A DNA stretch of 64,000 nt. It comes from Physcomitrium patens. Taxonomy: Eukaryota > Streptophyta > Bryopsida > Funariales > Funariaceae. Shown in pieces: positions 48,106 to 59,767 of the stretch. Made by a program: the position numbers and the translations under genes. The stretch lies in the NCBI RefSeq assembly GCF_000002425.4, contig NC_037265.1, forward strand, positions 11,093,242 to 11,157,241. Reading direction: 5' to 3'. The number at the start of each line of letters is the position of its first letter. The first letter of the stretch is position 1. The notes under the pieces are model-generated. The model was not told where the DNA came from, searched no databases, and saw only the letters and a program-made list of their open reading frames with translations.

Positions 48106-50549
48106 TTATCCCCCTTTTTAGGGATGAGTTCGACAAGGAGCAGTGATTATATATTGATAAAGTCCAAGATGCACTGAACTGTATTTGCTACATACTCTAA
48201 TCTCTATTTTCTTTGAAGGTAGTTGATAGGTCCCTTCAACCATCAATAATGTCTCATAGTAGGGCTAGAAGACTATCCTAATATTTAATCATTATTGAGG
48301 CTTTCATAACTTTCTTCAAACAAAATATTAGTGATACCATTTAGAATGGTTCCTACCTCCAAAAGTATCACTAAACACCTAGAATCCCTTCTAAGGATGT
48401 GGTACCAAACACATTGTATCTTGCCATCTATTTGAGGAAAAACATGTCGTTTATGAAGATCTTCATTTCGATTTTGCTATCTCAAATGTTGTGATAATTA
48501 TAATGTCTCCTTTGGAAGCTAAAAAAATAATAGCTCTTGAGTTGAATCTGTTGGTTGTTAGTTCTTCATCTCGTAAGTACTAAAAAATTTAAAAAAACAA
48601 TGATACAAGATAGAATGAATTCTCCATTGAACTTACTTTGCTTTATAGCAAAGAATTTCTTCATTCTTCATCTTGGTTTTGATAAATGTTGTTGATGAAA
48701 AGCTTTAACTTTAGCTAATGCATTTGATAGATTCTTGGATGGCTTTCAAGTGTGTTCATTAATGTCATATCTAAGCCAATGTACTAGATATTTTAACCTA
48801 TTTGGGTGTGGCTTTCAATCTAAGACTTCTTCCACTTCAAATTTTTCATTATTGTCCACTTCTATAGGAGGGAGTGACATTTGTCTCCTTTTTTATATAT
48901 CCATTGTCTTATATGGATCAAGTAAAGACACATGGAATACAAGATGGATTTTTTATAGACTTTGATAAGTATAATCAATAAGCAACTAGATTGATCCATT
49001 CACAAATTGTACCTTCATTGTTACATGTAGCTCCAACAATTGATTTCTTACATCTTTCGTTGCAAGATTATCAATTTTTGAAAATTCAAAAATATCAAAT
49101 TATAGATGATAATTGTAATTAGTAAAGAAAGGTGTTTGTTGAGTAGAAGAATGTACCAAATTATTGTAAGCAAACTGTGCCAATGATAAAAAAGTTGTCC
49201 AATCATCTTATTGATAGTTGATGGTACACCTCAAATATTACTCTAAAACTTGATTTATCCATTCTATTTGTCTATCAATTTGAAAGTAGAAAGCTAAAGA
49301 TAGTTTTATATCTACCTTCAATATCTTGAAAAGAGTTCTCCAAAATCTTGATAAAAAGTATATTTCTCTATGTGATATAATATCCCTTAGTAATCTATGA
49401 TAATGATAGATGTTATCAAGGAAGAGTTTAGTCATTCTTTTACTTGTGATAGATTTTGTACATGGTATAAAATGTGCCATCTTGGTGAAATAATGTATAA
49501 TCACAAATATGGAATCATATAAATTTAAAATTGAAAGATCCATGATAAAATCCATAAAAATAGAAGACCATGGTTGTTTTGATATATGTAATAGTTAGAA
49601 GAGTCCATAAGGTTAATAACAAGGAGTTTTATTATATCAAAAATATTTAGTTACAGAAAAACTGTGATGAGTTTTAAGAGCTCGTAATTGTGTTTCTTCT
49701 TCTAGAACATAAAAGCATCCTTCAAAATAAAGTAGGTTTTTCTTAAACTCAAACTAGGTAGTATTTTGAGACTTAGAGGAATTATTTTTAATATCATGAA
49801 TAAGAAGGTCTGAGGACATATTTGCTTAGATGTGCTTGAAAAAAGTCAAATCAACAATCAATATTAATTTCATTGCTCGGAGATGAAATTATTTTAGCTT
49901 TAATAAAATTATCTTTTATTAGTCAAAAGCTATTTCATTTTATTTTGGTATAACATAAGAACATTTAGGAAGAGCATCAAATAAACCTTATTTTTTTGGC
50001 CAATAAGTGATATTGAACTCGAATCTTAACAAAGACATGTTCCAATGAGCCTAGTGACAATTCAAAATATGTGCTTACATAAAATATTCAAAGTTCTTGT
50101 GATCCATATATACAATGACTAGATTTGAAGAACCTTCTAAATAATGATGCCACTTTCGAAAAGAATCTATGATTGCAAGAAATTCCTTGTGATAGATCTC
50201 ATAATTAATCTTGGTTGCTGAAAATTTTCTTGAATGAATAGCTACTCAATGAAGTTTGTTATTTGTTTCTATTTATAATAAGACTGCATCTAAGGCAAAA
50301 TCACATGCATCTGTCTCCATAAAAAATGCTTTGGAGAAGTCGACATGATGCAAGATTGGTACAAAAGTAAAAGCTTTCTTCAAAGCTTCAAATGATATTT
50401 TTGATTTTTTATTCTATTTGAACTTGTTTTATATAAGTAAAGTTTGTAAATGATACTACAACTTAAAAAAACTTCTCAATAAAGATCCGATAATAATTGG
50501 TAAATCTCAAAAAGCATTGTTCATCTCTTATTATTTTTGGAATCTTCTA

Positions 50550-51098
50550 GTATCACAGACATATATATTTACCTCAATAGTTACTTATATGATTAAATAA
50601 AAATAAGTAAAATAGAATAATTTCATAAAGTCTTTTAGACTAGCTTCTTAGAAGCTTCATAGATACGATTTTGACTTTAGATATGTTTGTAGATTAGAAA
50701 CTTGGCCAAAAAGCTAACCATGTATTGGTAGCTTGTGGAATAAGTTACCTCCGTATAATAGTTTGTGGAGCAAGCCAACTACATGGTGCATACATAGATA
50801 ACTTGTCTTGCAAGATAATACATGTGGCTAGCAAAGTCAACACATGTTAGAGATCCTATAGGATATCACCACGTGGCTCTTAATTAGATAGTATATATGG
50901 AGGCAAGAGTGAAGCATTCTTCACTCTTGTCAACGCCTTTTTAGTCTTGGTCTTATTTTAAGACTTTCTAATGTTTTTGTTTTTAGCAATAGTCATTCCA
51001 GTTAATATTACATCACCTTTTGAGTGACTTTTTAGTTCTCTTCAGTAATAGAAGAGTGTATTGAGGATTTTCTTTCTTCGAGATTTATGTCCTTGACA
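50550..51098 (+). repeat. 5' LTR of element C
   Basis: 549 bp, similar to 56147-56663. The promoter region has GTATATAT at 50891-50898, then a hairpin with 11-bp arms CAAGAGTGAAG (50904-50914) and CTTCACTCTTG (50919-50929), then the self-primer sequence CACTCTTGTCAA (50922-50933). Confidence 0.92.
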
Positions 51099-51100
51099 GT

Positions 51101-51112
51101 TTGACAAGAGTG
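51101..51112 (+). promoter_or_regulatory. Element C primer-binding site, complementary to its own LTR
   Basis: TTGACAAGAGTG, 2 nt after the LTR end, is a perfect 12-nt complement of CACTCTTGTCAA at 50922-50933, about 30 nt downstream of the TATA box. There is no tRNA-type TGG start. Confidence 0.75.
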
Positions 51113-51334
51113 CTAACATATTGTTTGTCTCTTATTCTAGAAGTGAATGGATTATTCCACTTCTATTATTGTATTTTAGAGGTTACAGACTATCCACCTT
51201 TAAACAAAAAATCTTATTTTCTAACATTGATCTTTTCTTAAAAGAGAGTGGATTACTCCTCTTTGTGGGATTTATTTTTAGAGATTGTAGAGTACCCTCT
51301 TCTAATTTAACTTTTGAATTTATTTGAGTTATTT

Positions 51335-52380
51335 ATGGAAGGAAAGATTATGGATGCTACTCTCAATGGAAGTGAGAATAGATTTGTAACTATAACATAT
51401 CTTCATGAGCTTGTCAATACTCTAAGAGTAGAAATCTCATGTATTTTCAACATGAATCATGGAAGTACTATGCCTATGCCTACGAAATAAGTTCAAAGTC
51501 TACAACAAGAAGTTGTGCAGTTGAAAGAAGCAAATAGATCAACATCACAATCAAATCCACAGAGTTTTCTTACTATAAATATGACAGGGATAAGGATTAA
51601 TATGCCTAAGAAGTTTGATGGAAAAAAATAAAAATTTCAAAGATTTTTGCAATAAGTCAAGCTCTATCTAAGGTTGCATCCTTTCCAATATCCTGATGGA
51701 TTTACCCAAGTCGAATTTATAGACGTACTACTATCAGAAAGTGCTCTCTCTTGGTTTGCACCTTTAATAGAAAAAGATTCACGACTCCTTTACAATTTGA
51801 ATTTATTTTTAGAAGTATTTACAACCACATTCAAAGAAAGTGATCGAGAATGAGTAGCAAAGACCAAACTTCTATCCTTACGACAAGGATCATGATCAGC
51901 CACTACATATGCTGTCGAATTCTAAAATCTTGCTTGCAACGTGGATTGGAACAACAAAGCACTTATCAACCAATTTTGATATGGATTGAAGGATAGTGTC
52001 AAAGATTTGTTATTAACAATCTTGAAAGTAGAATCTTTGGAACGATTTATTACTTAAGCTATTGCATGTGACAATTATTTATTTGAAAGGCATCAAAAAC
52101 AAAGATTTAGTATAAGAGGAATAAGTCAAGTAATGGGGGCAACTCCCAAGTTTTCTAAAACGTATTCGTCAAAGTCGAAACCAATGCAACTTGATATGAT
52201 ACATTTTAAACTTCTCACGAAGTAGGAAAAAACTTCACATTACCAAGAGGGGTTGTGTTTATATTGTGGAGAAGCTAAACATACTGCTCAATATTGTCCA
52301 AAGAAGCAACACAATTATAAAATAAGGAGCACAATTACCAAAGAAGATAATGTGTCAAAAAACAAGTTTCTCCAGCTACA
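51335..52380 (+). pseudogene. Element C Gag
   Basis: Starts at ATG 51335 (MEGKIMDATLNGSENRF). It shows capsid-like K-F-D-G, F-I-D-V-L-L-S-E-S-A-L-S-W-F and a CCHC zinc knuckle CLYCGEAKHTAQYC near 52255-52300. Several in-frame stops, for example TAA after PMPTK near 51490, make it non-functional. Confidence 0.85.
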
Positions 52381-52389
52381 ATAGGGACC

Positions 52390-52992
52390 GTGCAGTTGGA
52401 ATCATATGCAATACCTAGTAAAGGTCCAATTCTCTCCTCAAACCCCTCACTTTTTTTTATAATAGAAGTATATTTAGGACCTAATAATCACAAAGTCTTT
52501 GCCTTGTTAGATTCAAGAGCCTCAACATATTTTATAGATGAAGATTTTGCCAAAAATCAAAAAATACCTTTAGTGAAGAAAGTTAAATCCGTACATATAG
52601 AAGTCATAGATGGTCGTTTGTTGTCTTCTAAAAATGTTATCTATGAAACTATTCCTTTAGATATAGCAATTAAAGATCATAACAGCGTAGTAGTATTTAA
52701 TGTAATAAAATATCTGCCTAATCTAGTTATTTTAGGATTATCATGGCTAGAAAAATATAATCCTCAAATAGATTGGATTTTTCGTAATCTTAAATTTTCT
52801 GATAGTATAATCCAAGATTGCATTAGCAAAGTGGAAGTACATAAGTCCAGTACGTCCAAACCTTTACTAATAGGTGCAAAAGCTTTCATGCATGCTGCAA
52901 AAGAAAGATCATCTTTTGCTATATATGCTACACTCATTTTTAATGGTGAAACAACATCAAGTGGTATTCCTAAGCAATATCAAGAATTTTAA
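52390..52992 (+). pseudogene. Element C aspartic protease
   Basis: 200 open codons aligned with the element D protease (FALLDSRASTYFIDEDFAK, LVILGLSWLEKYNPQIDW, IPKQYQEF). The active-site D-S-G reads D-S-R, so the enzyme would be inactive even though the frame is open. Confidence 0.88.
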
Positions 52993-53040
52993 GACATTTT
53001 TAAAAAGAAGAATGTAGATATTCTTCCTAAACATCGACCT

Positions 53041-53745
53041 TATGATTGTTCAATTGATCTACAAGAAAGAGCTCAACCACCATTCGAACCAATCTATAGC
53101 TTATCGCAGAATGAGTTGATTGCATTAAAGGAGTACATTGATGAGAATTTGGCAAAGAACTTCATACACCATTCTAAATTTCTAGCCGAGGCTCCTATCT
53201 TATTTGTGAAGAAAAAAGATAGATCTTTACAAATGTGTGTGGATTATCGAGGACACAACAAGATCACCATCAAAAATAGGTATCTTTTGCCTTTGATTTC
53301 AGGACTTCTTAACCAACTCAATCAAGCAAAGATCTATACCAAATAGATCTACAGGGAGCATACAACTTAATTCATATCAAAGAAGGAGATAAATGGAAGA
53401 CTACTTTTCGAACTAGGTATGCACATTTCGAATATAATGTCATACCTTTTGGACTCACAAATGCACCAGTCACTTTTTAATAACTTATGAATGATGTTTT
53501 TTGTGAGTTTTTAGATGATTTTGTTGTTTGCAATTTAGACGATATTCTAATCTACTCTAAGAACATAGAAGACCATGATCTTCATGTTTTTCACGTATTA
53601 CAAAAACTTAGAGATGCAGGATTATATGCCAAATTGGAAAAGTATGTATTCTATACTACTCAAGTTGAATTCTTATGATACATCATTTCCAATGAAGGTC
53701 TTATGATGGATCCCAAGAAAGTTCAAATTATGATAGATTGGAAGA
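53041..53745 (+). pseudogene. Element C reverse transcriptase
   Basis: EGAQPPF-like RAQPPFEPIYSLSQ, APILFVKKKD and [17 protein letters not shown] are clear. A one-base deletion in the [14 protein letters not shown] coding region (near 53343) shifts the frame. The catalytic YLDD box reads NLDD (VVCNLDDILIYSKN). The domain ends abruptly near 53745 at MIDWKIL. Confidence 0.9.
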
Positions 53746-53795
53746 TTCTAAGAACTATACGGTTAGATCAAGAGTTATGATTTTATAAAGTTCAG

Positions 53796-53830
<35 letters not shown>

Positions 53831-53990
53831 CTTTTGCGGAAAAAATATGTTTTGAAGGGATTTTTTTTATATTTTGAGTTTTATGCAAATCAAAAGAGTT
53901 TTAGAAGCTAAGACAAGATTCATATAAAGGTTTAAGCCACACTCTCTATAATTAGATACTTAATATATTCCCAGATAGCAAATCACGTCA
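53746..53990 (+). other. Unrelated segment replacing RNase H, with poly-A run
   Basis: Between the end of RT and the D-A-L-S-R-R-S-Y-L that normally follows RNase H lie only about 240 bp. They contain a 28-nt A run (53800-53827) and no RNase H similarity. About 700 bp of coding sequence are missing compared with element D. It could be template-switched or repair-inserted sequence. Confidence 0.75.
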
Positions 53991-54017
53991 TAGGACATCA
54001 AAAAATAATAAGGTCTA

Positions 54018-55565
54018 TTGGATGCTCTTTCTAGACGTTCTTATCTTATACCCAAAGAAGGAGATGTATCTTTTGATCAACAAAGATCAATTCTCTTGAA
54101 GCTTGAGTATTTTTATCTTCGAGCTATAAAATCAATATTGACTGTTGATTCAATATTTGTGAAGCAAATTCAATCAAGCATGTCCTCTCATCCTCTTGTT
54201 CGAAATATCAAGGATACTTCCTCTAAGTCCCATGATACTTCCAAGTTTGAATTCAAAAATAATCTATTATATTTTGAAGGATGCCTATATGTTCTAAAAG
54301 GTGAAGCTCGATTACGTATTCTTCAAGCTTGTCATGACTTTTCAACAGCATGACACTTTCGGTATAATAAAACTTTGAAATTAATATCTAGGGATTTTTG
54401 GTGGACACAAATGTGGAAGGCAGTCAAAGATTTTGTACAATCTTGTGATGTTTGCTCAAGATCAAAAACTCTTCGTCATCAACCTTATAGACTTCTTCAG
54501 TCATTACCTATTCCAAAACAACCATGGTCTTCTGTTTCTATGGATTTCATTATGGATCTTCCAATCTCAGATTCTTTTGTTTCTATATTCATGATAGTAG
54601 ATCATTTTATCAAGATGGCACATTTTGTACCATGTATAAAATCTATCACAAGTAAAGAAATAGCTAAGCTTTTCATTAACAATATCTATCACTATCATGG
54701 ATTGCCTAAGGATATTATATCGGATAGGGAGACTCAATTTGTATCAAGATTTTGGAGATCCCTATTCAAGATACTAAAGGTGGATATAAAGCTTTCTTCA
54801 GCTTTTCATCCTTAAACTAATAGACAAATAGAAAGGATAAATCAAGATTTGAAGGAGTATTTGAGATGTACGATGAATTATCATCAAGATGATTAGACAA
54901 CTCTTTTACTATTAGCAGAGTTTACATATAATAATTTAGTACATTCTTCTACTCAACAAACATCTTTCTTTACCAATTATGGTCATCATCCACATCTTGA
55001 TACTTTTGACTTTTCAAAAATTGATAATCCTATAGCGGAAGATTTTACAAATCGCTTCTTAGAGCTATATACAACAATAAAGATACAATTAAAGGAAGCT
55101 CAAGAACGACAAAAGATCAATGCAGATGCCTATCACAAGGACCAACCACAATATAATATGGGCAATAAGGTATGATTACTTTGTCGTAATATCAAGACTA
55201 CTCATCTTTGTAATAATTTAGATTATCGTAGACTTGGACCTTTTTCTATTTATGAAAAAATTAATTCTATTGCCTATCAATTACATCTACTAGAGTCTAT
55301 GAAGATCCACCTTATATTTCACTTGTCTCTTCTGGAGTTATATAAGACAGTGAATATCTTGGGAAGAAACCAAATGCCACCTCCTCCTATAGAAGTGGAT
55401 AATAACCAAGAGTTTGAGATAAAAGAAGTCTTAGACTCAAGGTGGCGCTAAAATAGGTTGGAATATCTTGTTCATTGGCACGGATATGATATTAGTGAAT
55501 GTACATAGAAGCCATCAAAGAATCTTACAAATATAGTAAAGAAAGTTGAAATTTTTCATTAACGA
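54018..55565 (+). pseudogene. Element C integrase with chromodomain
   Basis: Zinc-binding region (H-D-F-S-T-A, FWWTQMWKAVKDFVQSCDVCSRSK), core with SMDFIMDLP (Asp), ISDRETQF (Asp) and the region after KVDIKLSSAFHP, then C-terminal sequence and a chromodomain near 55440-55550 (RLEYLVHWHGYDISECT). The core is open to 54815. Stops follow at 54814 and later. Confidence 0.88.
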
Positions 55566-56146
55566 CATTCATCAAAACCAAGATGAAGAATAGCAAACCT
55601 TTATTATAAAAGAAACAAGCTCAAAGAAAAATAACATTCTACCTTATAGCTTTCATTGTACCTTCTGTGTATTTGTGATGAGATGGAGCATTAACAATCA
55701 GTAGATTCAACTCAAGAGCTTTCATTTGCCAACTTATCAAATGAATGTTTATGATTGTTATAACCTTCAAGATGACGGAATCGATATGAAGATCCTCAAG
55801 AACGACATGTCCTTTCTCAAATAGATGGTGAGATACAATGTGTTTGGTATCACGACTTTAGAAGAGAATCCCGATGTTTAGTGATTTTATTAGAGGTAGG
55901 AACTACTCCTGATGATGTTCCAAATGTTTTATTTGAAGGAAGTTATGAAGGCCTTAACAATGACTAAATAACAGGGTAGTCTTCTTGTCCTAGTATGGGA
56001 CACTATAGATGGTTTAGAGGACCTATCAACTATCTTTGAAGAGAGCAAAGATCAGAATATGTAGTAAATATAAATCACCGCATCTTGGACTTCTTCAACC
56101 TATAAAGACTGCTCTTCATGGAACTCATCCCTAGAAGAGGGGGTAA
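55566..56146 (+). other. Untranslated 3' part of element C
   Basis: No coding content; it leads to the purine tract and the 3' LTR. Confidence 0.6.
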
Positions 56147-56663
56147 TGTCACGGACATATATATTTACCTCAATAGTTACTTATATGATTAAGTAAAAGT
56201 AGGTAAAACAGAATAATTTCATAAAGTCTTCTAACAAAGCTTCTTAGAAGCTGCATAGATACGATTTTGACTTTAGATATGTTTGTAGGTTAGAAACTTG
56301 GCCAAAAAGCTAACCATGTATTGGTAGCTTGTAGAACAAGCCAACTACGTGGCGCATATATAGATGACTTGCCTTGCAAGATAAGACATGTGGCCAGGAA
56401 AGTCAATGCATGTTAGAGGTCTTATAGGACATCGCTATAAGGCTCTTAGTTAGATAGTATATATAGAGGCAAGAGTGAAGCCTTCTTCATTCTTGACAAT
56501 GCCTTTCTAGTCTTGGTCTTGTTTCAAGACTTTCTAATCTTCTTGTTTTGGCAATAGCTATTCTAGTTAATATTATATCACCTTTTGAGTGACTTTCTTG
56601 TTTTCTTCAGTGATAGAAGAGTGTATTGAGGATTCCCTTTCTTCAAGTTTCATGTCCTTGATA
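56147..56663 (+). repeat. 3' LTR of element C
   Basis: 517 bp starting TGTCACGGACAT and aligning to 50550-51098 with scattered differences and a deletion of about 30 bp. The self-primer equivalent has decayed here (CATTCTTGACAA). Confidence 0.92.
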
Positions 56664-59210
56664 TCCAGTCCATGATTGTGTAAATTTTTTTAGGATCCAT
56701 CATTAGACCATTGTTTGAAATGATGTATCTAAAGAAGTCAACTTGAGTAGTGTGGAATACACACTTTTCTTTCTTTGCATACAATCTTGCATCTTTAAGT
56801 TTTTATAACACATTAAAAACATGAACTTTAGATTTTTTTGCATTCATAGAGTAGATTAAAATATTATCTAAATAAAAAATGACAAAATCATTTAAAAACT
56901 CATAAAAAATATCATTCATAAGATGTTGAAAAGCAACTAGTGCATTAGCGACTCCAAAAGGTATGACATTATATTCAAAGTATCTATACTTTATTCAAAA
57001 TGTAATCTTCCATTCATCTCCTTCTTTAATGCAGACTAGATTATATGCTCCTTGTAGATCTATTTTTGTATAGATCTTAGCTTGGTTTAATTGATCAAGA
57101 AATCTACATATCAAAGGTAGAGGATATCTATTCTTGATGGTAATCTTATTGAATCCTCCATAATCCACACACATTTGTGATGATCCATCTTTTTTCTTTA
57201 TAAATAATATAGGACTCCATGCAAGAGATTTTGAATAGAGTATGAAATTTTTAGCTAAGTTCTCATCAATGCACTTCTTGAACTTAGCCAATTTATTTTG
57301 TGATAAACTATAGATTGGACCAAATAGTGGCTAAGTTCTTTCTTTAAGATTGATTAAGCAATCATATAGACAATACTCAGGGAGAATATCTATATTCTTC
57401 TTTTCAAAAATATCTTCACTCGAAATCTTTCCATTATTTAAAATGGATGTGGTGTAAATAAAAAAAGACGATTCTTTTTTGTAGCATGCAAAAAAGATTT
57501 TGTACCTATAAGTACAAGTTTGGATATATTAGACTCATGGCTTTTTACTCAATTAGAAAAATTCTTAATGATATTTGAAGAAAAATCAAGTTTACGAGAA
57601 ATCCAATCTATTATAGGATTATATTTTTTTAGGCACAATAAACATAAAATGACTAGAATAGAGAGAGATCTAATTATATTAAAAATTACACAATTATTAT
57701 GATCATTTATTACTTCATCTATATGAAGTGTTTCATGAATAACATCTCCAAAAGATAACAGATGACCATCTATGACTTCTATGTATATGGATTTAGTTTT
57801 TTGTACTAACTATATATTATGACTCTTAATAAATTCTTCATTTTAAAAAACAAGTTGAAACTCTTGAATCTATTAAGGCAAAGACTTTGTAATTATTAGA
57901 TCTTAAACACACATCTATTATAAAATAAGAAGAAGATTTTGAGGAGAAAGTAGGACCTTTATTAGGAATTGTACAAGATTTCAACTACGCAATTCTTATT
58001 GCAGTTGGACAAATTCATTTTTTGACATGTTTTCATCTTTGACAGCAGTACTCCTCATTTTGTAGTTGCATCATTTCTTTGGATAATATTGAGTAGTGTC
58101 TTTAGCTTCTCAATAATATAAACATAGTCCTTCTTGACAACGACATGTTTTTTCTTGTTCAATAAGAGATTTAAAACATACTGCATGAATTTGCATGTCT
58201 TTTACTTCCAAATGTGTAGATTGAAAAGTCGTTGGTATCATCATTGAATTGTAATAATTTTGAGGTTTTCTTGTACAATTCTCAAATCAAAACTCAAAAA
58301 ATTGATTATTATATTTCACAGCAAAGTCAATTGCTTAACTCAATATCTAAGGATGAAATAAATTGAGTATCAATTTCTTTACTTCATATTGTAATTTGTA
58401 GAAAAATTGGCTAATGAGTGTTGCATCATTCCACTTGATATCTATCATTAATTGTCAAAATTATGAAAGATATAATGTCACTGATCGATTGCCTTGGTAC
58501 AAGATACAAATCTTGTTGGTTAAAACACAGAGGTTGAAATACAAAGTACATCATGTTTTCCATACATAGATTGAAACTTTCTTAAGAATGCTTCCAAATT
58601 ATCCAATATTAAATCACGTCATTTAAGAAATGATGAAAACCATAGTAAGGCAAAATCTGAAAGTAGTGTTCCAATAAACCTGACTTGTGATCCTTAAGTT
58701 GGATAACTTTGAGGTTGTAATTCAATCACCAATTGTTCTTCATTGATGAATCTTCAAAATTTAGATCTTGTACCATAAAACTTCTCAAGTAATCTAATTT
58801 TTGATTCCTTAAAATTTGAATAATGTTCCATTGTATGAATAGTAGTATGGCTTGGTGTAGATGTTGAAGCAACTCCAATCATCTTTATATCTTCATTGCT
58901 TGATAATCTTCTTGTTCTTTATGATGGTAGACTGAATTGATGTATTGCAAATATTAATTCTCTCATTTTCTCCTAGATTTGAGTCATTGCACTCTTCATT
59001 TTAGCAAGTTTTGTCATGCTAACATAATAAAAAGAAATGTGTCTATCCTCACAGAATACAATATTCAAGAATTAAGGAAAAAAAAATTCTAAAAACAATA
59101 TCAGTTTAAAAGAGAATAAACTGCAACTTCTAATATGCTTATATCTTATCAAGAGAAAGAGATAATCTACTCTTAATCAAGAAAGGACAAAGCTCTCATA
59201 TTATATGTAT

Positions 59211-59222
59211 ACTCTTGTCAAT
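59211..59222 (-). promoter_or_regulatory. Element B primer-binding site, complementary to its own LTR
   Basis: On the minus strand, after the LTR end AGACA and G, it reads ATTGACAAGAGT. This is a perfect 12-nt complement of ACTCTTGTCAAT in the same LTR (minus strand, 59402-59391), which begins about 30 nt downstream of the LTR TATA box (about 59424-59434). Counting from the T, the spacer is 2 nt as in C and D. Confidence 0.7.
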
Positions 59223-59223
59223 C

Positions 59224-59767
59224 TGTCTATGATACAAATTGAAAGAAGATACATAAATTTGTGGAATTTGTGTGAAAAAGAAAGTGACAAAATAGAAGAA
59301 AGTATGTATATTCAAGGAAGAATTGGAATGGCTATTGCCAAAGACTAAAAAACATAAGACTCTTGAAACTAAACTAAAAGCAAGAAAGGGATTGACAAGA
59401 GTGAAGAAGATCTCACTCTTGCCTCTATATATACTACTTAACTAAGAGCTATGTACTGACATGCTATAGGACCTCTAATACGCATCTAATTTGCAAGATA
59501 TATGTCTAATTTGCAAGGCAAGTTTCCTAGGTGTACGCCATATGTCCAACTTGTACTGCAAGTGGTCAATATATCAACATGTGGCCTCCTTGTTGGCCAA
59601 GTTTTTAATCTATGAATTACTTATAGACATGTATAAAAGCAAAGCAGCATCTATAAAGCTTTTAGGAAGCTTCCCACAAGATATTATCATATTTATCCAC
59701 TTTGACTTACTTCTACCTATTCTTATTATTTAGATAATTATCAAGGTAAATATGTATGTCTGTAACA
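59224..59767 (-). repeat. 5' LTR of element B
   Basis: About 544 bp; plus-strand ends TGTCTATGATAC...GTCTGTAACA. It matches 47563-48105. A hairpin (CAAGAGTGA near 59396 and TCACTCTTG near 59413) overlaps the expected transcript start. Confidence 0.88.

Larger units (their letters stand above)
50550..56663 (+). mobile_element. Element C: Ty3/gypsy chromovirus inside element B
   Basis: 6,114 bp on the plus strand with LTRs 50550-51098 and 56147-56663 and target copies TCTAG (50545-50549) and TCCAG (56664-56668). It carries gag, protease, RT, a missing RNase H, integrase and chromodomain. A purine tract AGAAGAGGGGG (56133-56143) sits before the 3' LTR. Defects are stops in gag, a one-base deletion in RT near 53343, replacement of RNase H by about 240 bp of unrelated sequence, and later stops. 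The LTRs share the TGTCACGGACATATATATTTACC start with elements B and D, so the three belong to one lineage. Confidence 0.93.
47563..59767 (-). mobile_element. Element B: Ty3/gypsy chromovirus remnant, split by element C
   Basis: Minus strand. LTRs at 59224-59767 (5') and about 47563-48105 (3'). Gag lies at about 58980-58000 (decayed zinc knuckle near 58150), then protease near 57900-57500, and RT from 57291 to 56669. Element C is inserted at this point, in the RT just after M-D-P-K-K, T-I-M-D-W. RT/RNase H resumes at 50544 down to 49950, followed by integrase at 49555-49238 (DFIMDLS, KVDIKLSLAF) and a chromodomain near 48840-48720. A purine tract lies beside the 3' LTR (minus TAAAAAGGGGGATAA, about 48108-48122). 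Without element C it is about 6.1 kb. ACTAT follows the right LTR and also occurs at 47564-47568, a possible target duplication. Many stops throughout. Confidence 0.88.

Noticed and set aside
57520-57702. 60-aa plus-strand ORF
   Set aside because: Antisense shadow of the decayed element B protease.
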